Numbered from the stretch's first letter, positions 27,145 to 36,694 are shown. The stretch: DNA of 64,000 nt from Mesorhizobium sp. C432A (GCF_030323145.1 NZ_CP100470.1:3699001-3763000), one strand, 5' to 3'. A program made the numbers and translations. Notes: generated by a model from the sequence alone, not told the origin.

Positions 27145-27557
27145 TGAGGTGCTCCTGTTTTTATCTGCTCAGTGTCGGCTTTGGCCAGCCCAGCGTCAAG
27201 TTTGTGACCTGCAACGCCTGTTTGTGACGCAGCGCGGCCGGTTGGTGATGCACCTGAGCGCCGGCTTTCGGAGCTATTGCAGATGTGAATATGTCCGAGA
27301 TGAGGTCGTAGGCAGAGTGCCAGCTTCTTTGGACCTTGTTCTACAACCAGTCGATCAGCTTTCGGCTCAAAAAATCTACCGGTCAGCAATGCGCCTTAAC
27401 TCGGCCAGAGAGTTCAATTTTGCTGCGGATGGAGACATCGCCGGCAACCACGCCGGACGCCGCGGTTGCGCCTCAAAATCGTTGTTAAAAAATGGGCCCT
27501 AATTCGGCTGATCAATTGCCGCCCTCAAGCGGCCTCAGCCCGCGGGGCTTTCCGTTC
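27145..27557. other. promoter region of the kinase operon
   Basis: No supported gene. Upstream of the kinase there is a pair of short repeats (GTTTGTGAC at about 27196 and TTTGTGACG at about 27224), possibly operator half-sites. The rest shows nothing I can name. Confidence 0.35.
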
Positions 27558-27830
27558 TCACCAATTTCCCGTCTGGTTCTGCGCTGCACTCTTAAGCGCG
27601 AGAGAGGCGGATGTATCGAAACTGTCGGCGCAGGCCGCCTCGACGTCTGCTTTGGTTAAGCCAACGTCGCGCAGAAGGAAGTTGGACAGGTGACCAAGCC
27701 CACGCTTTATGTTGCGGCGGGTCCGCCACTCACGGACAAGGGCCAGCAGCCGTTCGAGGTCAAAAAAAGTGCGCGGCACGCGCAGTGCGGTCTCGCCTAG
27801 TGTCGTTTGCGTGATGTTACGCCAGGTCAT
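27558..27830 (-). CDS. DUF1127 domain protein
   Basis: A 90-residue protein with the DUF1127 core near its centre (LVREWRTRRNIKRGLGHLSN, then FLLRDVGLTKADVEAA). The family is small, Arg-rich and common in rhizobia. Members bind RNA or influence phosphate and stress responses. The ATG at 27830 has a GGAGG site. A second, broken DUF1127-like gene is at 52982-53202. Confidence 0.8.
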   Translation of the reverse strand: MTWRNITQTTLGETALRVPRTFFDLERLLALVREWRTRRNIKRGLGHLSNFLLRDVGLTKADVEAACADSFDTSASLALKSAAQNQTGNW

Positions 27831-27980
27831 GGGAGCCTCCGTTGGGGATGCACGATGACGACCACCATCATGGCAGAGGACGGGAAGGCGCCAGCGCATC
27901 TTCGGAAGCGCTCCGCTTCAGATTGTGAACTGGCCTTAGAGCTCCGCAAGGCCTAACCTGCGGCAAAGGAGCGGTCAGCC

Positions 27981-28688
27981 ATGACGCGACGGCCTTACGG
28001 ACTGGTCTGCCCGATCTCGCACGCCTGCGAGTTCCTGGAGCCCCGCTGGACGATCCAAATCCTGACGGAACTCTGGAACGGCTCGACCCGCTTCAATGAC
28101 ATTCGCAAGGGGGTGGGCAACGTCTCGTCCGCCCTCTTGTCGAGGCGGCTCAAGGACATGGAAGCGTTGGGCCTGGTCGAGCGGGTCGAGGACGAGGCGA
28201 CGGGCACCATCAGCTATTTCCGTACCGAAAAGTCGATAAGGCTCGAGCCGGCGATGAACGCGCTGGCGGAATGGGCGCAATGCAACATCGAGGCGGAGAT
28301 CGCGCTCGCCGACGTGGATGTTTCGACCCTCATGTGGGCTGTGCGGCGAAAGATTGACCTCGCTGAACTGCCGCGGCGGCGCGCCGTCATCCGCTTCCAT
28401 TTCCGCGACGATCCCCCACCGAGGTGTCCCCATTACTGGTTTGTGGTCGAGCCAGGCTCAGACTTGCCCGAGCTATGCTCGCTCGACCCCGGCCGGGACG
28501 TCGATCTTTACGTCGAGACCGGCGTTGTTTCGCTGGGAGCCATCCTGGAGGGCCGCTCCAGCATCGAGCGTGAGAAAGAGAGGGGCGGCCTTTTCCTCAG
28601 CGGCGACCCCGGCCTCGCGCGAAGCATGGACCGTTGGCTGCGAATCTCGGTCTACGCGGCGCTTGACGGAATCGTCCAGCTTTCTTGA
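27981..28688 (+). CDS. HxlR family transcriptional regulator
   Basis: A 235-residue protein. Residues 1-110 are the HxlR winged helix with the redox-type Cys near the N-terminus (LVCPISHACEFLEPRWTIQI, then LLSRRLKDMEALGLVERV). The C-terminal 120 residues form an SCP2-like domain seen in long HxlR proteins (HYWFVVEPGSDLPELCS). The start has an AAAGGAG site. It is divergent from the DUF1127 gene. The effector and target genes are not evident. Confidence 0.85.
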   Translation: MTRRPYGLVCPISHACEFLEPRWTIQILTELWNGSTRFNDIRKGVGNVSSALLSRRLKDMEALGLVERVEDEATGTISYFRTEKSIRLEPAMNALAEWAQCNIEAEIALADVDVSTLMWAVRRKIDLAELPRRRAVIRFHFRDDPPPRCPHYWFVVEPGSDLPELCSLDPGRDVDLYVETGVVSLGAILEGRSSIEREKERGGLFLSGDPGLARSMDRWLRISVYAALDGIVQLS

Positions 28689-29134
28689 AAGCCATGTTTG
28701 GAGTGCAGCCTTATGCAACCCGGCCCGAAAGAGAAAGCCGTTTGGGCTTGCCTCAAAAGCTATAACGCTATCATACGTTGTTTATTGCTGTGCACTGAAA
28801 GCCGCCAGTCCGCATTCGGCCCCCATTCTAGACCTTTCCTGGCGTCCGCTTTGCGCCTCAGATAGGTCTTTGAGCTGGCCCCAGCGGAATCCCAAAAGCA
28901 GAGCGCTCAAATAGGACCCTCGCTAACGGAGAGCCGTCCAAACACGGCTCACAAGCTGTCGAGCAGCAGTGCGCCCAATTGTCGCCGTTTGGCGCGGCTG
29001 ACCGTGCCGGCCTTCAGGGCCACGTGGCCTCGTCCGAAACCCACTTATGGATCGCGGCGATACGAGGGTCGGTCCAGCACTCGTAACCGCAATTCGTCAT
29101 CGCTCACCGGGTTGACAATCGCTGCTCAGGCGCC
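28689..29134. other. stretch without a supported gene
   Basis: Short frames only, and no RNA gene or repeat recognised. Confidence 0.4.
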
Positions 29135-30337
29135 ATGCTGCAGTGCAACATGGCCAGCTACGAAACCAGCATCATCAAGTCGTCGCGCATCGAATGCCTG
29201 GACGGGCTTCGCGCGCTTGCGGCGATCTGGGTGCTGGTCGGGCACTGCATGCTTTTGACCGGCTGGCAGATTCCGGTCGTCGGCGAGCCGGATCTCGGCG
29301 TCGACCTGTTCATCATGCTGTCCGGCTTCCTGATGGTGTTCCACTATCAGCTGCGCCAGGAAAAGGAGCCTTGGCAAAGACCGGAAACCTGGCTGAAATT
29401 CTGGACGCGCCGCTATTTCAGGATCGCGCCGCTGTTCTATGTCATGCTTTGCCTGGCGCTGGCGCTTGGCCCCTATCTCTACGATTGCAGGATCATAATC
29501 GACGATTTCCTCTCCAGATCGCACCAGGCCCCGGAACGCTACCTCGACGGCAGCCTGAAAAACATCGTCGCTCATCTCACGTTCCTGTTTGGGCTGGTGC
29601 CGAACCTCGCCTATCGCACGCCGCTGCCTGACTGGAGCCTGGGGCTGGAGATGCAGTTCTATGCCGTGTTCCCGGCCGTCATGCTGCTGGTGCGCAGGCT
29701 GGACTGGATCAGGAGCGCCCTTGTGGTCGCGGCGGCCGGCTGCGTCATCGTGTTTGCGATGCGGCTGTTGTCGATCCATTTTCCGATGCCGTCCTTTCTG
29801 CCGCTCAAGATACAGATATTCCTGTGCGGGATGCTGCTGGCCGGAGTCGTGCGTCAGAGCCAGCCGCGATCTATCCTGTACTTGGCACTGGCGCTGCTGC
29901 TGGCGGCGCTGCCCTTTGGCGGCGACCAGGGGCTGGGCAAGCTTCTGGTGCGCGAAGCGCTGGTGGCGGGCTTCTTTGCCCTGGTTCTCTACCGCATGCT
30001 GCCTGGAAGGGCGGGAACGCTGGCGCGAGCGATCGCCGTGACGCTCAGCAACCGGTTCTTCCACCTGATGGGCGAGCTTTCCTTCAGCATCTACCTGATC
30101 CATCTGCTGGTGCTGCAGCCCGTCGCGGCGTTCGTCATCAGTGAGTTCGGCCACCAATTGTTGGCGCCGCTGCGCTTCGCCATCGTCGTTGCCGTTGTGC
30201 TGCCGACGGTGACGTCGCTGTCCTGGATCACCTACACTCTGATCGAGGTCCCCGGCCAGAAGGCGGGCCGCTTCGTCGTCCAGCGCTTTGGCCGAAAGAG
30301 CGGCGCGCCGGCGCTGGAGAAGACCCCGGCGGAGTAG
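29135..30337 (+). CDS. acyltransferase family 3 membrane protein
   Basis: A 400-residue OafA/ExoZ-like O-acyltransferase of the inner membrane. The family hallmarks are RIECLDGLRALAAIWVLVGH at the N-terminus (the His of the last part is the putative catalytic residue), LFIMLSGFLMVF, the RRYFRI box, and about ten membrane helices, ending with GELSFSIYLIHLL. It probably acetylates or succinylates a surface glycan or Nod-factor-like sugar. Two starts (29135 and 29150) are possible. A decayed copy of its 3' end lies at 37050-37175. Confidence 0.9.
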   Translation: MLQCNMASYETSIIKSSRIECLDGLRALAAIWVLVGHCMLLTGWQIPVVGEPDLGVDLFIMLSGFLMVFHYQLRQEKEPWQRPETWLKFWTRRYFRIAPLFYVMLCLALALGPYLYDCRIIIDDFLSRSHQAPERYLDGSLKNIVAHLTFLFGLVPNLAYRTPLPDWSLGLEMQFYAVFPAVMLLVRRLDWIRSALVVAAAGCVIVFAMRLLSIHFPMPSFLPLKIQIFLCGMLLAGVVRQSQPRSILYLALALLLAALPFGGDQGLGKLLVREALVAGFFALVLYRMLPGRAGTLARAIAVTLSNRFFHLMGELSFSIYLIHLLVLQPVAAFVISEFGHQLLAPLRFAIVVAVVLPTVTSLSWITYTLIEVPGQKAGRFVVQRFGRKSGAPALEKTPAE

Positions 30338-31160
30338 GGCGCAAAGCCAGCCAGTTCCCTAGATTGAATTCACCTACGACTGTGTCGCGCCCTCTTGTGT
30401 GCGGCGAGATGAAAGCCGATGCCGCATTAGGGACCGGATATTCTTGTGTAGATCTAATTGGCGACAAGCGCGAGGCCACGAGAACGAGACAGGGCCAGAT
30501 CAGCTTATCGTCAACTGTCGCTGTGACGAAATTTTTCCGAAGTTCAGCTTAAGACGGTGCGCCGACTCAGCCAGAACGGGCAGGCAAACCCTTACCCTGC
30601 GCTGGCGCAATGTCGCGGCGCTTCCCTGTTGTGGTCGATAAGGCAACCGAACCGATGGTCAAGATGAACATAGGGGCTGACCAGGCTAAGCGCTGGCGAG
30701 ATGAAGCGGTACGCGGGAAGAAAGGCGCTTGTCGCCCGCAACCTCTTCATGGGCAGTGATCTTGGCGGTGATAATCATCTTGGCTGGTCTGATCGCGCAC
30801 AAGGCGCACATCCTGCTGTAGCGTTCTGATCAATGGATTGCGCCAGCCCTCGACCGGGTCCTGGCATCTGCAAAGCAAAAGCCCGCCGCGTCTGGGTGGA
30901 GAGCGGCCGGCCTTCTTATTGCCGAGAGTTGAGCGCTCCTGTCACATGCAACTTTCGCGTTGGTGGACCAGTGCGGGCACGTTCGATGAAAGGCAGCGAT
31001 GCGCCTCATATCGGCCGATAGGGCGTTCCTATTCGTGCCGAAAAGCGGACGTCGATAAACAACCCGCCATGAACGGCTTTCGTCATCAGGGGTTGCCCGA
31101 GGCGTTTGTAGCGTTCGGATCGGGCGGGCGGGTTGATATGGGACCCGGCGTCTTGGCGAT
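30338..31160. other. long stretch without a firm gene
   Basis: No family is recognisable on either strand. One candidate is a 30-residue single-TM peptide (start TTG 30729, stop 30821, with WAVILAVIIILAGLIAHKA), preceded by an AAGAAAGG sequence. A frame upstream (from 30655) may be its broken N-terminal part. I would not name either. Confidence 0.35.
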
Positions 31161-31676
31161 TTAGAGTGGAAGCTTGATATCGCCCACCGAGAGAGGCTTA
31201 CCGGCCGCTATGAGCGCCGCAACCGTCTCTCTGTCCTGTTGCCGGCGCTTCACGAGGCCGTTCAGCACCCTGTCGAGAGATATCGCGCCGGCGCCGGCTA
31301 TGGCCAGGACGAACATGCCGCCCGCTATGGCGAGATCCTTTTCGAAATGCAGCAATTCGTTCTGGTTGGCGAAATTGGTGTGGAACAAAGCTGCCGTTGC
31401 CAAACAGAACAGTCCGAGCGCCACCGCGCCCACACGCGTCAGCAGACCAAGGCCGACCGAAAAGCCAGCTCCCAGCTGCAGCGCTATGGTGGCTATTAAA
31501 AGCGGCAGGCTGACGCCGAGCGCCGTCATCGCCTTGGCTGCACCGGCGAAATGCGTCGCCAGCTCCAGGCCTTCATGCGCGAAGAGCAATGAGAGCAGCA
31601 GGCGACCCGTCAGCAGGGTCGAGTCGGTGAGATGTGGTTTCCAGGCGGTTTGTGTCGTTGTCACGATGGGCTCCAT
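31161..31676 (-). CDS. DoxX family membrane protein
   Basis: A 171-residue protein with four membrane helices in the DoxX pattern (GRLLLSLLFAHEGLELATHF with the first helix, LLIATIALQLGAGFSVGLGL, then FHTNFANQNELLHFEKDLAI). The NQNELLHFEKDLAIAGG motif is characteristic. Family members sit in the inner membrane and are linked to thiol/redox stress or quinol oxidation. It is the last gene of the cluster MBL hydrolase, TPR protein, DoxX. Confidence 0.85.
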   Translation of the reverse strand: MEPIVTTTQTAWKPHLTDSTLLTGRLLLSLLFAHEGLELATHFAGAAKAMTALGVSLPLLIATIALQLGAGFSVGLGLLTRVGAVALGLFCLATAALFHTNFANQNELLHFEKDLAIAGGMFVLAIAGAGAISLDRVLNGLVKRRQQDRETVAALIAAGKPLSVGDIKLPL

Positions 31677-31713
31677 GGGAAAGGAGCAGGCGCCTTGCAG
31701 CGCCTGCCTGGTT

Positions 31714-32196
31714 TTACTTGGTCACCTTGGTGTCGATGGCCTTGTGGAGGTCTTCGAGTTCTTCACAGCCGGCGGGACACAGCTTCTGCAGCGACGCCAA
31801 CTGCTCGTTGGCCTTGGCCATGTCGCCGGTCTCTACATAGAGTTCGCCCAGATATTCGCGGGCGGCCTTGTGGTCGGGCTTCAGCTCGAGCGCCTTGTTG
31901 TAGTAGGTCAGCGCGGTGGTGAAATCGCCGGTCTTGCGCAACGTGAAGCCGAGCAGGTTGTAGACGTCGGCCTGCTGGTTGTCCTGCGCGAGATCACGCA
32001 GATCGGCCAGCGCGCCCTTGTAGTCCTTGACGGCGATCTTGGCCTGGACGGCGGTGAGGTCGGGTGCATCGGTGCCCTCGATGTCGTCGACCGCATAGGC
32101 CGGCATGATAGTGGCCACGGGAACGATGGTCAGCACGGCAATGGCGCCAAGCAGGCCAAACAGGGCGTGCTTGCCCAGATAGGATTGTTTCATCAT
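31714..32196 (-). CDS. exported TPR protein
   Basis: A 160-residue protein with a signal peptide (LFGLLGAIAVLTIVPVATIM, cleavage near PAYA-V) followed by two or three TPR repeats (ADVYNLLGFTLRKTGDFTTA, then LTYYNKALELKPDHKAARE). The C-terminus has a Cys pair (LCPAGCEELEDL). It lies in the periplasm as a likely scaffold. The start at 32196 (MM) has a GAGAAAG site, and its 5' end is 28 bp downstream of the MBL stop, so they are co-transcribed. Confidence 0.8.
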   Translation of the reverse strand: MMKQSYLGKHALFGLLGAIAVLTIVPVATIMPAYAVDDIEGTDAPDLTAVQAKIAVKDYKGALADLRDLAQDNQQADVYNLLGFTLRKTGDFTTALTYYNKALELKPDHKAAREYLGELYVETGDMAKANEQLASLQKLCPAGCEELEDLHKAIDTKVTK

Positions 32197-32224
32197 CTTT
32201 CTCGCTTGGGTTGGGAGCTCGCGC

Positions 32225-33196
32225 TCAAATCTGAACTGGGGTGAAACCATAGGCATTGCCGTCTTTCACGAAGACGCCGGTGCCGGGGAACGGGAAATGC
32301 GAACCCGAGATCCGGATGTTGTCGGCGATCACGCGATCGATCAGCTTGTGCCGCGTGGTGATCGCCATCGGCCCGTCCTGGTCGTAACTGCCCTGCCACT
32401 CCGGATGCGGCGCCAGAAGGGCGGGCACATACATGGTGTCGGCCGAGATCATCAGCTGTTCCTTGCCGGAGTTGGCGAGGTAGACCGAATGTCCCGACGT
32501 GTGGCCGGGCGCAGCGATGATCTGGATGCCGGGTGCGACTTCGGCGCCGTCATTGACCAGCTTCCAGTTCTTCCATTTCGGAAAATTTTCGGCGATGCGC
32601 TTGCCCGCCGGCTTGCGGCCTTCCGGCAGCTTGGCCAGCCGGCTGGGGTCGGTCCACCAATTGTATTCCGTGGCGTTGACGATCAGTTCGGCATTGGGGA
32701 ACACCGGTGCATCGGTCCCCTTTTCCATCAGGCCCCAGACATGGTCGGGGTGGAAATGCGAGATCATGATGGTGTCGATCGTCTTATAGTCGATGCCGGC
32801 GGCGGCCATGTTGGCCGGCAGATGGGTGGCATTGGTCTGCCATTGGCCGACGCCCGATCCGGCATCCATCATGATCAGCCTGCCGTTCATCTTGAGGACG
32901 ATGACGGTGAGCGGGATGGGCATGAAGTCTGTCGTCAGGCCGGCCTTGGCAAGCGCTGCCTTGGTGTCCTCGACGGAAACATCCTTGATGAAGGCCGGGT
33001 CGTGCGGCTTGCGCCAGATGCCGTCATAGATGGCGGTGACCTCGATATCACCGACCTTGTATTTGTAGAAGCCGACGGTCGGCTCGACCGACGTTTCGGC
33101 GAAGGCGGGACGGGTGAGTTCCAGCTTGCCGGCCAGACCGAAGGCGGTCGCGGCGAGCGTGGTTCCAAGCAACGTGCGACGTGTCATCATGAACAT
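32225..33196 (-). CDS. Tat-exported MBL-fold metallo-hydrolase
   Basis: A 323-residue metallo-beta-lactamase-fold hydrolase resembling methyl parathion hydrolase/quorum-quenching lactonase relatives. The N-terminus has a twin-Arg signal (MMTRRTLLGTTLAATAFGLAG). The zinc ligands are in SHFHPDHVWG, in PGHTSGH, in SADTM and in GSHFPFPGTG. The substrate is unknown. It begins the operon with the TPR and DoxX genes. Confidence 0.85.
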   Translation of the reverse strand: MFMMTRRTLLGTTLAATAFGLAGKLELTRPAFAETSVEPTVGFYKYKVGDIEVTAIYDGIWRKPHDPAFIKDVSVEDTKAALAKAGLTTDFMPIPLTVIVLKMNGRLIMMDAGSGVGQWQTNATHLPANMAAAGIDYKTIDTIMISHFHPDHVWGLMEKGTDAPVFPNAELIVNATEYNWWTDPSRLAKLPEGRKPAGKRIAENFPKWKNWKLVNDGAEVAPGIQIIAAPGHTSGHSVYLANSGKEQLMISADTMYVPALLAPHPEWQGSYDQDGPMAITTRHKLIDRVIADNIRISGSHFPFPGTGVFVKDGNAYGFTPVQI

Positions 33197-33226
33197 AGGT
33201 GATCTCCTGCAGCCTTATGGGGTGAT

Positions 33227-33256
33227 GATGGAGAGCCAAAGGTTTGGCTCTCCATC
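33227..33256. repeat. perfect 14-bp inverted repeat before the MBL operon
   Basis: GATGGAGAGCCAAA and TTTGGCTCTCCATC with a 2-base loop, between the DUF680 stop (33292) and the MBL start (33196). There is no T-run on either side. It may be an attenuator, an mRNA-stabilising hairpin that sets different levels for DUF680 and MBL, or a weak terminator. Confidence 0.55.
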
Positions 33257-33291
33257 GTGAGTGGTAAGAGAAGATGTTCGGAAGGGTGTCT

Positions 33292-33537
33292 TCAGCGGCC
33301 CCAGATGCCGTCGTTGTTGTGCCTGGTGATGATGTCCTGAACCGACCCCTGGCGCGGCCCGGTCGTCACCATGGTGTCGACGCCGGCTTGGCGCGGGGAG
33401 GGGGAAATGGAAGCAGTGGCATTGGTGTCAACGGTAGCGACCGGCTGGTTGGAATTGTTGCCGCCGTGGTCGCTGCCGGCAAAGGCAGCGCTTGAGGCAA
33501 GCAGCATGGCAGCCACGCTGAGAGCGAGCTTGGTCAT
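33292..33537 (-). CDS. DUF680 exported small protein
   Basis: An 81-residue protein with a signal peptide (MTKLALSVAAMLLASSAAFA) and a polar Gly/Asn-rich mature part (GSDHGGNNSNQPVATVD, a DUF680 hallmark). DUF680 is known to me almost only from Mesorhizobium. Function unknown. The start at 33537 follows an AAAGGACC site. It lies upstream of the MBL/TPR/DoxX genes on the same strand. Confidence 0.75.
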   Translation of the reverse strand: MTKLALSVAAMLLASSAAFAGSDHGGNNSNQPVATVDTNATASISPSPRQAGVDTMVTTGPRQGSVQDIITRHNNDGIWGR

Positions 33538-33814
33538 TTCGGTAGGTCCTTTTTTCGTTTCTTGGGTGCGTGCCGGGAAACTGGCCCCGCTAACAAGAAG
33601 ACCCATCAGGACGTCCCTTTATTCCCGGGCGGCGCGAAATTCTTTTGGAGGTCCCGAAATCAGGGGCGGCGCCCGCCCGGAACTGGGGCCGACGCTGCAT
33701 GCGCACGTCCAAGGTCGGCACCATGCTGCTGCCGTAGTCTCAGCCCGTGTAAGGAGCTGAGCCAACAGTGACATCGCACTTGATATCGGCTGAAGAGGCT
33801 TCGACAGACGGTTA

Positions 33815-34654
33815 TCAGCCCGTCACGATGGCGGCGCGGAAGCGCGCCACGAAGTCGTCGATCTCCGGCCGCTCCATGTCGGAAATTGCCCAGTATGAGA
33901 AGGCGCCGTCGCTCCATTGCACAAGCGAAAAACCGCCCTCCGAGAGATCGACCGGGTCGGTAACCACCCCGGCATTTTGCGGCTCGGCCACAAGGGTGAT
34001 CAGATGTTCGCGGTGGCGATAGACCAGCGCTGGCACCGCCCGGCCGCCGATGACCTCGACCCTGCCACCGATGAGTGCAAATCCGTCCTTGGCCATGTCC
34101 GGCGCCGGCGGCGAAAGGCCGAGCCTTGCGTCGAGCCATGGCTTCACCGTGTGTCGGTCCGACGAGACAACATCCACCGGGCTCGTCGCCAGCAGGCTGC
34201 GTTGGTGGCCGCTGGCTACCCCTGCGGCAAAGCTATCGGCTACGCTGGGCTGCATCGCCCATTGCGTCGCGCCGCTGGCCAGAACTGCGCTGATCATGAT
34301 CGAGGCCGCCATGGCGCGCCAATCGAATGATCCGAAGTTGCGCGCCGACCACCACGTTCGAGCCGACTTCGCCCGTATCGGCGCTCTGGGCCGCAGCACC
34401 TCGACGCGGCTGGACGCGGCCATGGCTGCAATGCGCGCGCTGAACTCGTCGCTCACTCGGGGCTTCGGAAGCCTTGCCACAGCCCCTTGCAAGACGATGA
34501 TGCGGGCATGTTCGGCCGCCAGCTTGGGATCGGCGGCGATGCGCCGCTCGACAGCTATGGCCGCGGCGGCGTCGAGCTCGCCATCGACCAGCGCGTGCAG
34601 CATCAGGTTCATGCCTGCGGCGTCCTCGGGCAATCCATCGTTGTGCGCGCTCAT
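33815..34654 (-). CDS. anti-sigma factor
   Basis: A 279-residue single-pass protein. The cytoplasmic N-terminal 80 residues hold an anti-sigma-like region (LHALVDGELDAAAAIAVERR) without the zinc His/Cys signature. A membrane helix (AMAASIMISAVLASGATQWAM) follows at about 113-133, and the periplasmic domain ends in YRHREHLITLVAEPQ. It overlaps the ECF sigma gene by four bases, the standard arrangement for an anti-sigma partner. The signal is unknown. Confidence 0.85.
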   Translation of the reverse strand: MSAHNDGLPEDAAGMNLMLHALVDGELDAAAAIAVERRIAADPKLAAEHARIIVLQGAVARLPKPRVSDEFSARIAAMAASSRVEVLRPRAPIRAKSARTWWSARNFGSFDWRAMAASIMISAVLASGATQWAMQPSVADSFAAGVASGHQRSLLATSPVDVVSSDRHTVKPWLDARLGLSPPAPDMAKDGFALIGGRVEVIGGRAVPALVYRHREHLITLVAEPQNAGVVTDPVDLSEGGFSLVQWSDGAFSYWAISDMERPEIDDFVARFRAAIVTG

Positions 34655-35193
34655 TGCGCCCTCCCAAGGTCAGAGATCAGCAGGCCGCGCGCCCGCGCCA
34701 GCCGTGACATCACCGTGCCCATCGGCACGTCCAGCATGGCTGCGATATCACGGTAGGCCAGGCCATTGACGTCGCGCAGCACGAGCGTTTCTCGAAAGGG
34801 TTGCGGCAGAGCGGCGATCGCCGCCTCCAGGGCCGCCACGTCTGCCTTGGCAATCAGGCTCGCCTCCGGACTTTCGCTCTCAGTCGGATCGACTGCGTGA
34901 GCGGCGCTCACCTCGTCGAGATCACCGAGGTCGCCTACCGAGACGATGCTGCGCGGGCGATTGCGCGCCAGCCATGTGTAGCACGAGTTGCGAACGATGG
35001 TGAGCAGCCAGGCGCGTGCATTCCCTCCGGCATAGCTTGCGATGTTGGCGTGTGCCTTCATGCAGGCGTCCTGCACGACATCCTCAGCGTCGGTGGCATT
35101 GCCGGTCAGCCACCGGGCCAGCGAAAGCGCGTCGGCGAGATGAGGCATCACCACTTCGCCGAAGCGGTCGGCCTGCGCATTGCTGCTCAGCAT
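34651..35193 (-). CDS. ECF sigma factor
   Basis: A 180-residue extracytoplasmic-function sigma factor. Region 2 is visible (LARWLTGNATDAEDVVQDAC, then NARAWLLTIVRNSCY), as is region 4 (LPQPFRETLVLRDVNGLAYR, then DIAAMLDVPMGTVMSRLARA). The start at 35193 was chosen because family similarity begins there, although the ribosome-binding site is weak and the frame is open to 35400. It is coupled to the downstream anti-sigma gene. Probable targets are itself and the DUF680/MBL/TPR/DoxX genes just downstream, by proximity only. Confidence 0.9.
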   Translation of the reverse strand: MLSSNAQADRFGEVVMPHLADALSLARWLTGNATDAEDVVQDACMKAHANIASYAGGNARAWLLTIVRNSCYTWLARNRPRSIVSVGDLGDLDEVSAAHAVDPTESESPEASLIAKADVAALEAAIAALPQPFRETLVLRDVNGLAYRDIAAMLDVPMGTVMSRLARARGLLISDLGRAQ

Positions 35194-35945
35194 CGGTACA
35201 CCGTCATATGCGCCTCGCCTCGAGCTCGTACGCTCATTTGGCGAGAATGGTTCTGCGTTGCGATCGAACCCAGAGGAAACATCCCGGGTCGCCACTGCGT
35301 TGAATGTGAGGGCAAACGTCGCATTGATGTCAATCACACACTGGACCGCAAACATGCATCCAGATGGATGCTTCTCGAGCACAAGCATTGCCGAATTCAC
35401 GACCCATTTCGCATCCGCGGCACCTGAGCTTTCCCGATCCCGACCGCGGCAGCACCTTCGGCAGACAGGTGAGCCAGCCGGCCGCAGGCGGCCGACCTAT
35501 CGCCTTCCAGAGGTCCTGGAACGCGTCGACCGATACCGTCGTGCTCGGCAATGTGTGGGTTTGCAGTGCGGCGTTCCTTCAAGGTCAATCAGCAGCGTAT
35601 GCATGGAAGACCAGGGCGGCCGGCGTTTTATTCCCGGACAGCGAAAAAAGATGACTGGAGGCCATGCGACAGACGGCACCAGCGGCGCACAGACATTGTC
35701 CATCTGGCGTTAGCCGAGAGGGAAGGGAACTCGCAGCTAACCTTCTCCAAGTTCGGAAGGCAATTCCAGAGTCTCGGCATTACTCCTAGCGAGGGCGTTC
35801 AGGCACTTGTCGCCCGGCTAACGCGAAGTTCTGACACCGATCACCGACCGACTTCAGCGCCGAAATTGCTACCAAGCCAAAGCGACGTGCGGGCCTTCAA
35901 GGCCTCTTCTTATTTCGGCTAAGCCGGCCCGGAGCCCGCATTCAG
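35194..35945. other. stretch without a supported gene upstream of the ECF sigma
   Basis: Several open frames on both strands lack start signals or any recognisable family. The first 200 bases presumably hold the ECF promoter. I see no clear repeat or RNA. Confidence 0.4.
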
Positions 35946-36368
35946 TCACATCCCTTGGACTTGGGTGCAGAGCTGCTGCATCGAAGCCATTTGAGCAGCC
36001 GAGTTCGCGCCCGAACCAGTGCTGTTACTGGCCGTGGTGTTGCTGCCGGTCGAACCAGAGCTGCCTGACGTGCCGGTGGCTATGCCAGAGCCGGTGCCGA
36101 TACTCGCCGTTGTATCATTGCCGGTCGAACCTGAGCTACCTGCCGTGCCGGTCGTTGTGCCAGAACCAGTGCCGTTACTGGCCGTCATTCTCGAGCAGTC
36201 GGAGCGAACCTGTGCCTGCTGTTCAGAGCTCAGGAACGACCAGTTCTTGCGGATCTCATCCTGCGACAGAAGTCTTCCCAAATTGGCGTCGCTGAAGAAT
36301 GAGCCGGAGAGCTTGCTGTCCCAGCCGCTCGGGATACCGCTTTGGCCGGAGCCGGACGTAGAAGTCAT
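35946..36368 (-). CDS. Ser/Thr/Gly-rich repeat protein, probably 5'-frameshifted
   Basis: A 140-residue polar protein. A middle segment (LLSQDEIRKNWSFLSSEQQAQ) is followed by two 25-residue tandem repeats of GTGSG...GSSGSTG...TTAS (75 bp each, 36024-36173), and it ends QLCTQVQGM. Just upstream, another frame reads SSGTSSGTNGTSGSSAG and runs into a stop at the ATG, so the true N-terminus was probably lost by a frameshift near 36370. Low complexity and decay make a role unguessable. Confidence 0.45.
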   Translation of the reverse strand: MTSTSGSGQSGIPSGWDSKLSGSFFSDANLGRLLSQDEIRKNWSFLSSEQQAQVRSDCSRMTASNGTGSGTTTGTAGSSGSTGNDTTASIGTGSGIATGTSGSSGSTGSNTTASNSTGSGANSAAQMASMQQLCTQVQGM

Positions 36369-36668
36369 ACCCGACCCGCCGATGAGCCGGACGTTCCGTT
36401 CGTGCCGCTGGATGTTCCCGACGACTGCGCGAGTCTCCTTTGGGGTTCGACGCCGTTCCTAATCCCGAGAAAAGACACTTGTTCCTGTAAAGAGTGAAAT
36501 TCAATGTCATGATCTTTTTGCACCAGCCATGGGTCTCAGATGCGATGCTGGGCAATGACCACGCCACCGCATGCAAGAGCTGTCCCTGCTGGGCCGTAGT
36601 GGCGATCGCCCGCAAGTCGCGCGCAGCGGCCCGGCGACGCGACTGCTGAGTCTAGCTCAGACAGTCGC

Positions 36669-36694
36669 GGAACTTTATTGACTTATGGGACGTT
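36669..36694 (+). promoter_or_regulatory. EcfG-type general stress promoter
   Basis: GGAAC, 17 bases, CGTT, located 41-67 bp before the GlsB-like gene. This equals the consensus of the alphaproteobacterial general stress sigma factor EcfG. Confidence 0.8.

Noticed and set aside
36009..36190. Tandem repeats as a possible CRISPR
   Set aside because: Contiguous 75-bp units without spacers, coding for a repeat peptide.
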